DNA of 8,450 nucleotides from Methanosarcinales archaeon (GTDB taxonomy: Archaea; Halobacteriota; Methanosarcinia; Methanosarcinales; Methanogasteraceae), in NCBI GenBank assembly GCA_030605805.1, contig JAUWHQ010000143.1:1-8450 (forward strand), written 5' to 3'. A program made the translations under genes and the position numbers. The notes under the pieces are model-generated. The model saw only the letters and a program-made list of their open reading frames with translations, did no database searches and was not told where the DNA came from. Below, one piece after another: positions 5,488 to 8,450 of this stretch (within the stretch, counting starts at the first letter, position 1; each line of letters starts with the position of its first letter).

Positions 5488-5557
5488 ACCGCAGAGGTCG
5501 CAAGAGTTCGCAGAGACTGGTGAAAAACTCTTACACCCTCTGCGGTTAATTTTTTTT
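5488..5557. repeat. Inverted repeat ACCGCAGAGG/CCTCTGCGGT with T-run
   Basis: A perfect 10-base inverted repeat (5488-5497 and 5537-5546) encloses about 39 bases that contain a further partial copy, TTCGCAGAG (5507-5515). Eight Ts follow at 5550-5557. Similar CCGCAGAGG-type sequences turn up between genes in many environmental genomes (from memory). It could fold into a terminator-like hairpin or be a small mobile repeat. It sits between the decayed 82-aa copy and the CbiX remnant, where nothing is clearly coding. Confidence 0.45.
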
Positions 5558-5599
5558 GTAGAAAACACGAATCTCACCCGCAGGCTACGTGACTATACA

Positions 5600-6049
5600 A
5601 CGAAGCTTAAGAAGATTGGAAGAACTCTGGCAGCGCTTGCGCTGGTAACGATCCTGCTCTCATCGATCGTACCTGTTGCTGCCGGGACTGGTGAGAAGAT
5701 CGGGATCCTTGTCATCGCACACGGAAGCCCGAGCGAGAGCTGGTGCGCGCCTGTACGGGATGCGGTCGATGAGGTAGATCTGCCGTATCCGGTCGAACTC
5801 GGATTCATCGAGTTTGTACCAAATGAGACGATCAATGATGCTGTCGATAGACTCGATGATGCCGGTGCCACGGAGATTATCGCAATACCGCTCTTTATTT
5901 CATCACAAAGCAGCCATATTCAGGAGATCGAGTATGTGCTTGGACTTGTGGGTACGCTTCCGATATCAGGCGCACCGCTGATGGCGATCGTTGCGGCGAT
6001 CGCAATCATCGGACTGATCGGCACAGGACTATGGCTTAAACGCCGTTAG
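5600..6049 (+). pseudogene. Exported CbiX-like chelatase remnant, no start codon
   Basis: The frame encodes about 149 residues: a signal-like hydrophobic stretch (7-28), then GILVIAHGSPSESW (35-48) with the chelatase His41, and IPLFISSQSSHIQEIEYVLG (96-115) with the second conserved His106. These are the two metal-handling histidines of the CbiX/SirB class of sirohydrochlorin cobaltochelatases, normally cytoplasmic. Directly after VLGL comes VGTLPISGAPL and a C-terminal membrane helix (126-145) with LKRR, so the rest of the chelatase fold appears to have been deleted in frame. No ATG, GTG or TTG occurs in frame anywhere upstream to about 5507, and there is no ribosome site. It therefore looks like a decayed gene, although an unusual start (ATT 5615, ACG 5600) or a one-base frameshift near 5597 could rescue it. 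Confidence 0.6.
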
Positions 6050-6052
6050 TCC

Positions 6053-6078
6053 TTCATCATTTTCGGTTTTTTTTCATA
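6053..6078 (+). terminator. T-rich tract after the CbiX remnant
   Basis: TTTTCGGTTTTTTTT at about 6060-6074 follows the CbiX stop by a few bases. T-tracts of this kind terminate archaeal transcription. It also insulates array F, which begins at 6081. Confidence 0.4.
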
Positions 6079-6080
6079 AT

Positions 6081-6146
6081 CCTAATCTTTTTAGGGTTTT
6101 TGATCAAAACCTAACTTTGTTAGGGCAAGGTTATTGGCTACCTAAC
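6081..6146 (+). promoter_or_regulatory. Operator-promoter array F, upstream of the dockerin-CobN operon
   Basis: The best five-part copy, all half-sites canonical: CCTAA 6081-6085, TTAGG 6091-6095, CCTAA 6110-6114, TTAGG 6120-6124, CCTAA 6141-6145. The core-promoter segment (GGTTATTGG, 6129-6137) departs from the TTATTT seen in other copies while the half-sites do not, so selection seems to act on the half-sites. A leader of about 65 bases follows before the first gene. Confidence 0.85.
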
Positions 6147-6226
6147 ATGCTATGACCTGAAAGATGTTTCACCACCAACGAACACACGTTCTGACGCGGT
6201 GTACCTGAAAACATAGGAGAAATCAA

Positions 6227-6826
6227 ATGAAAAGAAATGATACAGTAAATCTGCTGATTATAGCACTGGTAATTGCGCTATTGATCGTGCCGCTGTCAGC
6301 GACCGCAGAATCAGGAAACATTACCACACTTGCGAATACGACCTCGGATGAGAACGGAAACTACACGTTCTCTGACCTCCCCGCTGGAGATTACGTCATA
6401 TCTGTGGCATACTACACACCCGCGATGGGTGGCAAATGGTTCACAGGATACACATATACCGGTGTGGGCGATGGAGAAGACCTCACAGGTATCGATGTAT
6501 GGCTGAGTTTCGGAAGTGAAAGTGAGGCGGATGCCATACTGAACGCAACCATCGATCCGAGCAGCCCCTCTGGCACCTCAACGATCTCAGGGCGGACGCT
6601 TGCATATAATAGGTTTGGTGAGGTGGTGCCGATGACGAATGCAACGGTCATCATGAGCAGCTACCTCAAAGGCGATCTCAATGGCGACAATTGTCTCACG
6701 TCAGCAGATGCGCTCATAACCCTTGAGATGGCTGTTGGGTCTCGTGAACCCGACCTCGTGGGTGACATGAATTTCGATGGTGTAGTCACATCGCTGGACG
6801 CTCTCATGATCTTACAGGCTGCGTAA
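6227..6826 (+). CDS. Secreted dockerin protein with a CobN-type N-terminal module
   Basis: A 199-residue exported protein. Residues 1-27 are a signal peptide ending ATA. Residues 28-110 are a carboxypeptidase-regulatory-like beta-sandwich (DENGNYTFSDLPAGDYVISV), and 111-145 a second short beta segment starting at a TSTISGRTLAY motif. Residues 149-199 are a type-I dockerin with two Ca-binding loops, GDLNGDNCLTSADAL and GDMNFDGVVTSLDAL, ending at LQAA. Dockerins bind cohesin modules and tether proteins together or to surfaces; no cohesin is in the window. The N-terminal module is about 85% identical in DNA to the start of the next gene, so this looks like a duplicated CobN front end joined to a dockerin. 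The ATG at 6227 follows AGGAGA. It is the first gene of an operon under array F and ends 17 bases before the next start. Confidence 0.85.
   Translation: MKRNDTVNLLIIALVIALLIVPLSATAESGNITTLANTTSDENGNYTFSDLPAGDYVISVAYYTPAMGGKWFTGYTYTGVGDGEDLTGIDVWLSFGSESEADAILNATIDPSSPSGTSTISGRTLAYNRFGEVVPMTNATVIMSSYLKGDLNGDNCLTSADALITLEMAVGSREPDLVGDMNFDGVVTSLDALMILQAA
6329..6448 (+). repeat. Direct repeat, copy 1 (beta-sandwich module)
   Basis: This 120-base segment matches 6949-7068 with 18 mismatches and no gaps, about 85% identity by eye. Many differences cluster in about 35 bases at the middle (loop residues around DLPAGDYVIS). It marks a tandem gene duplication between the dockerin gene and the CobN-like gene. 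Confidence 0.85.
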
Positions 6827-6843
6827 CGTCGAGGAGATTTTAA

Positions 6844-8450
6844 ATGAAAATAAATATACAAAATCATGGAATAACGACTATACTGCTGGTTGTAGCACTG
6901 ATGCTGCTTATTGCACCGGCGTATGCACAACCCGAGAACATGACCGTGCTTGCGAATACGACCTCTGATGAGAACGGAAACTACACATTCTCCAATCTCA
7001 CCGCCGGAAATTACACGATCGACGTGGCATACTACACGCCCGCGATGGGCGGCACATGGTTCACAGGAGGCACGAACGCCAGTTTGGGTGATTGCGAGGA
7101 TCTTACAGGAACAGATGTGTGGCTCTCCTCCGGAAGTGAGACAGATGCGCTCGAAATCGTGAATGCAACGGTCGATTCGAGTGGTCCCTCCGGCACTTCA
7201 ACGATCTTAGGGCAGACGCTCGCACACGGCATGGATGGTGCGACTACAGTTATGGCAGGCGCAACCGTTCTTCTGGTGAAGATGAATGAGTCAGGAGATG
7301 ACGGCTCCGCCGATGATGATGACAGTGATCCGCCATTGGCAGATGGACTTGTTCTGCCAGCACCAAACGCGACAACTGGTGCGGACGGAGCGTTCACGTT
7401 CACCAATCTGCCGGAAGGAACTTACACAATAACCGCGCTCTCCGGAGATGCAATCGGAAATATCAGTGTAGAAATGGGTGCAGGAGCGCGCATAAGCGAT
7501 CTTGAGATCTGGTTAAACGATACCGCTGACGGTGCGACTGCAGACGCCACCAGAAACGCGACATACAACAATTCAGGCGGCTCCTACGGCACCGGCTCAA
7601 TCTCTGGCAGGGTACACAACATCCCAGCCGGAGACTCCGCTCTTGTCACAATCACGAGCTACACCGGAGATGGGAATCTCGGAAGCGTGAATATAGTGCC
7701 AAAGATGGTGTTCATCCTCTCATCGCCTGGCGACGTCTTCTTAGCCAGAAAATCGGCGGCGAGCATCGGTCTGAATATAAGCGTGTACGATAGTCACGGA
7801 GTCCCTCCGGATCTCAATCTGACGACGTATGACGTGATCTTTGCAGTGCACCTGACAACAAAATCGATTCAGGACGTGCTTGTGCCGTTGATTGAGGCTG
7901 CAAATGAGAGCGGCGTTACTGTGATCTGCACGTATCCTGACCACCTGACAAACGTCAATCTCACAGAGCATCCGTACATCATGGAGTACTGGGGGAGCTG
8001 CAACGAAAGGAACATGGAACAACTTTTAGTCTATCTCGGTTGCGAGTTCTGCGGTCTTTCCGGTCTGATCGAAGAACCTGAGATCACCCCTGATGACGGA
8101 ATCTATCATCCGGATGCGGACAGAATCTTTGAGAACTTGACTGCGTATCTCGAGTGGTACAGCGAGGATACAGGGGATCATCACGTCTACAATCCGGATA
8201 ACCTGACAATGGGGATCGTATTCTGGAAGTCACGGGAAGGGACCGGTGAGATCGGTGTTGTGGACGCGCTCATCAGGGATGCAGAGGCGCGAGGAGCAAA
8301 CGTAATCCCGGCATTCCAGCCATTCCTGCTCTTTGAAGAGAACCTGACCATGATGTTTATGGATGGCAACGAGTCCGCTGTCGATGTTATGATCGATCTC
8401 GGGCTCGGGATGGGTCCGCTCACTGTGATGGTCAAGAAGCGGGAGTATCT
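6844..8450 (+). CDS. Exported CobN-like chelatase (N-terminal part)
   Basis: The frame is open from ATG 6844 (preceded by GAGGAG) to the right edge, 535 residues with no stop. Residues 1-28 are a signal peptide ending AYA. Two carboxypeptidase-regulatory-like beta-sandwich modules follow (about 30-110 and 180-240), with an Asp-rich linker at about 150-163. From about 280 the sequence is CobN/BchH-type: PKMVFILSSPGDVFL, the TYDVIFAVHLTT segment, YHPDADRIFENLTAYLEWY, MGIVFWKSREGTGEIGVVDA and DAEARGANVIPAF. Cytoplasmic CobN is the large subunit that inserts cobalt in corrin synthesis with CobST; exported CobN-like proteins occur in several methanogens and their role is not settled. The related HmuS of Bacteroidetes removes iron from haem, so the reverse reaction is possible. 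Most of the chelatase (usually about 1200 residues) lies beyond the window. It is the second gene of the array-F operon. Confidence 0.85.
   Translation, partial: MKINIQNHGITTILLVVALMLLIAPAYAQPENMTVLANTTSDENGNYTFSNLTAGNYTIDVAYYTPAMGGTWFTGGTNASLGDCEDLTGTDVWLSSGSETDALEIVNATVDSSGPSGTSTILGQTLAHGMDGATTVMAGATVLLVKMNESGDDGSADDDDSDPPLADGLVLPAPNATTGADGAFTFTNLPEGTYTITALSGDAIGNISVEMGAGARISDLEIWLNDTADGATADATRNATYNNSGGSYGTGSISGRVHNIPAGDSALVTITSYTGDGNLGSVNIVPKMVFILSSPGDVFLARKSAASIGLNISVYDSHGVPPDLNLTTYDVIFAVHLTTKSIQDVLVPLIEAANESGVTVICTYPDHLTNVNLTEHPYIMEYWGSCNERNMEQLLVYLGCEFCGLSGLIEEPEITPDDGIYHPDADRIFENLTAYLEWYSEDTGDHHVYNPDNLTMGIVFWKSREGTGEIGVVDALIRDAEARGANVIPAFQPFLLFEENLTMMFMDGNESAVDVMIDLGLGMGPLTVMVKKREY
6949..7068 (+). 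repeat. Direct repeat, copy 2 (within the CobN-like gene)
   Basis: Partner of 6329-6448, offset by exactly 620 bases and in the same relative position after the signal peptide. Similarity continues more weakly past 7068 through the GTSTI motif (TSTISG and TSTILG in the two proteins) and is lost where the dockerin replaces the linker and second module. Confidence 0.85.

Noticed and set aside
5593..5871. 92-aa minus-strand frame
   Set aside because: It is antisense to the CbiX-like remnant, whose plus-strand translation shows chelatase motifs.
947..6146. CRISPR array or scattered mobile repeat as an explanation for the CCTAA/TTAGG sequences
   Set aside because: Copies are far apart, lie in promoter positions, flip with gene direction and keep only half-sites and spacing. 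There are no spacers, target-site duplications or terminal repeats.
6412..7406. Two minus-strand frames (6412-6654 and 7032-7406) that resemble each other
   Set aside because: They are antisense shadows of the duplicated beta-sandwich modules in the dockerin and CobN-like genes and share sequence for that reason.
1..8450. tRNA, rRNA, riboswitch (including cobalamin) or integrase/transposase genes
   Set aside because: I looked for these by eye and found no cloverleaf, conserved rRNA segment, B12-box-like sequence or transposase motif.

Overview
The window looks like a piece of an anaerobic archaeal genome, most likely a methanogen or methane/alkane-oxidising relative in or near the Methanosarcinales (ANME-like). 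The evidence is the mix of genes: small exported beta-sandwich and S-layer-like proteins, an exported CobN-like chelatase, an archaeal-type dockerin protein, a DUF454 membrane protein, flavodoxin, FeoA, DUF3793 and DUF2325. Promoters carry archaeal TATA-like cores, and several genes have strong GGAGG-type ribosome sites. The taxonomic call is inference from gene content; no rRNA or tRNA gene is visible.

Layout. (1) Positions 1-940: a truncated minus-strand frame of a secreted or S-layer-like protein meets a 5'-truncated plus-strand frame of another exported protein, followed by a small exported, membrane-anchored beta-sandwich protein. (2) 940-1865: an 82-aa unknown protein and a DUF454 (YbaN-type) membrane protein. 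(3) 1866-2581: a minus-strand flavodoxin, and the divergent control region it shares with the next gene. (4) 2582-5170: DUF3793 protein, a triple-FeoA protein and a coiled-coil DUF2325 protein. (5) 5171-6080: a graveyard holding a DUF454-like scrap, a duplicated promoter with a nonsense-mutated copy of the 82-aa gene, a hairpin repeat, and an exported CbiX-like gene with no start codon and a probable internal deletion. (6) 6081-8450: an operon of a secreted dockerin protein and an exported CobN-like protein that runs off the right edge.

The main discovery is a control element found seven times (six on +, one on -), each just upstream of a gene or gene remnant and in that gene's orientation. 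Half-sites CCTAA and TTAGG sit at fixed offsets: CCTAA at 0, TTAGG at +10, CCTAA at +29, TTAGG at +39 and CCTAA at +60, with a TTATTT-like TATA core between the last two. The spacing is invariant in all seven copies, including the decayed one. Half-sites of this sequence resemble those of DtxR/IdeR-family metal repressors. The controlled genes (flavodoxin, FeoA, DUF3793, exported CobN-like chelatase) fit a metal-limitation regulon, probably iron. No regulator gene lies in the window.

How the parts may work together (inference): when metal is scarce, a repressor leaves the arrays. Flavodoxin then replaces ferredoxin, the FeoA-type protein acts in ferrous-iron uptake or its control, and exported CobN/CbiX-type proteins act on tetrapyrroles or metal outside the cell, possibly tethered through dockerin modules.
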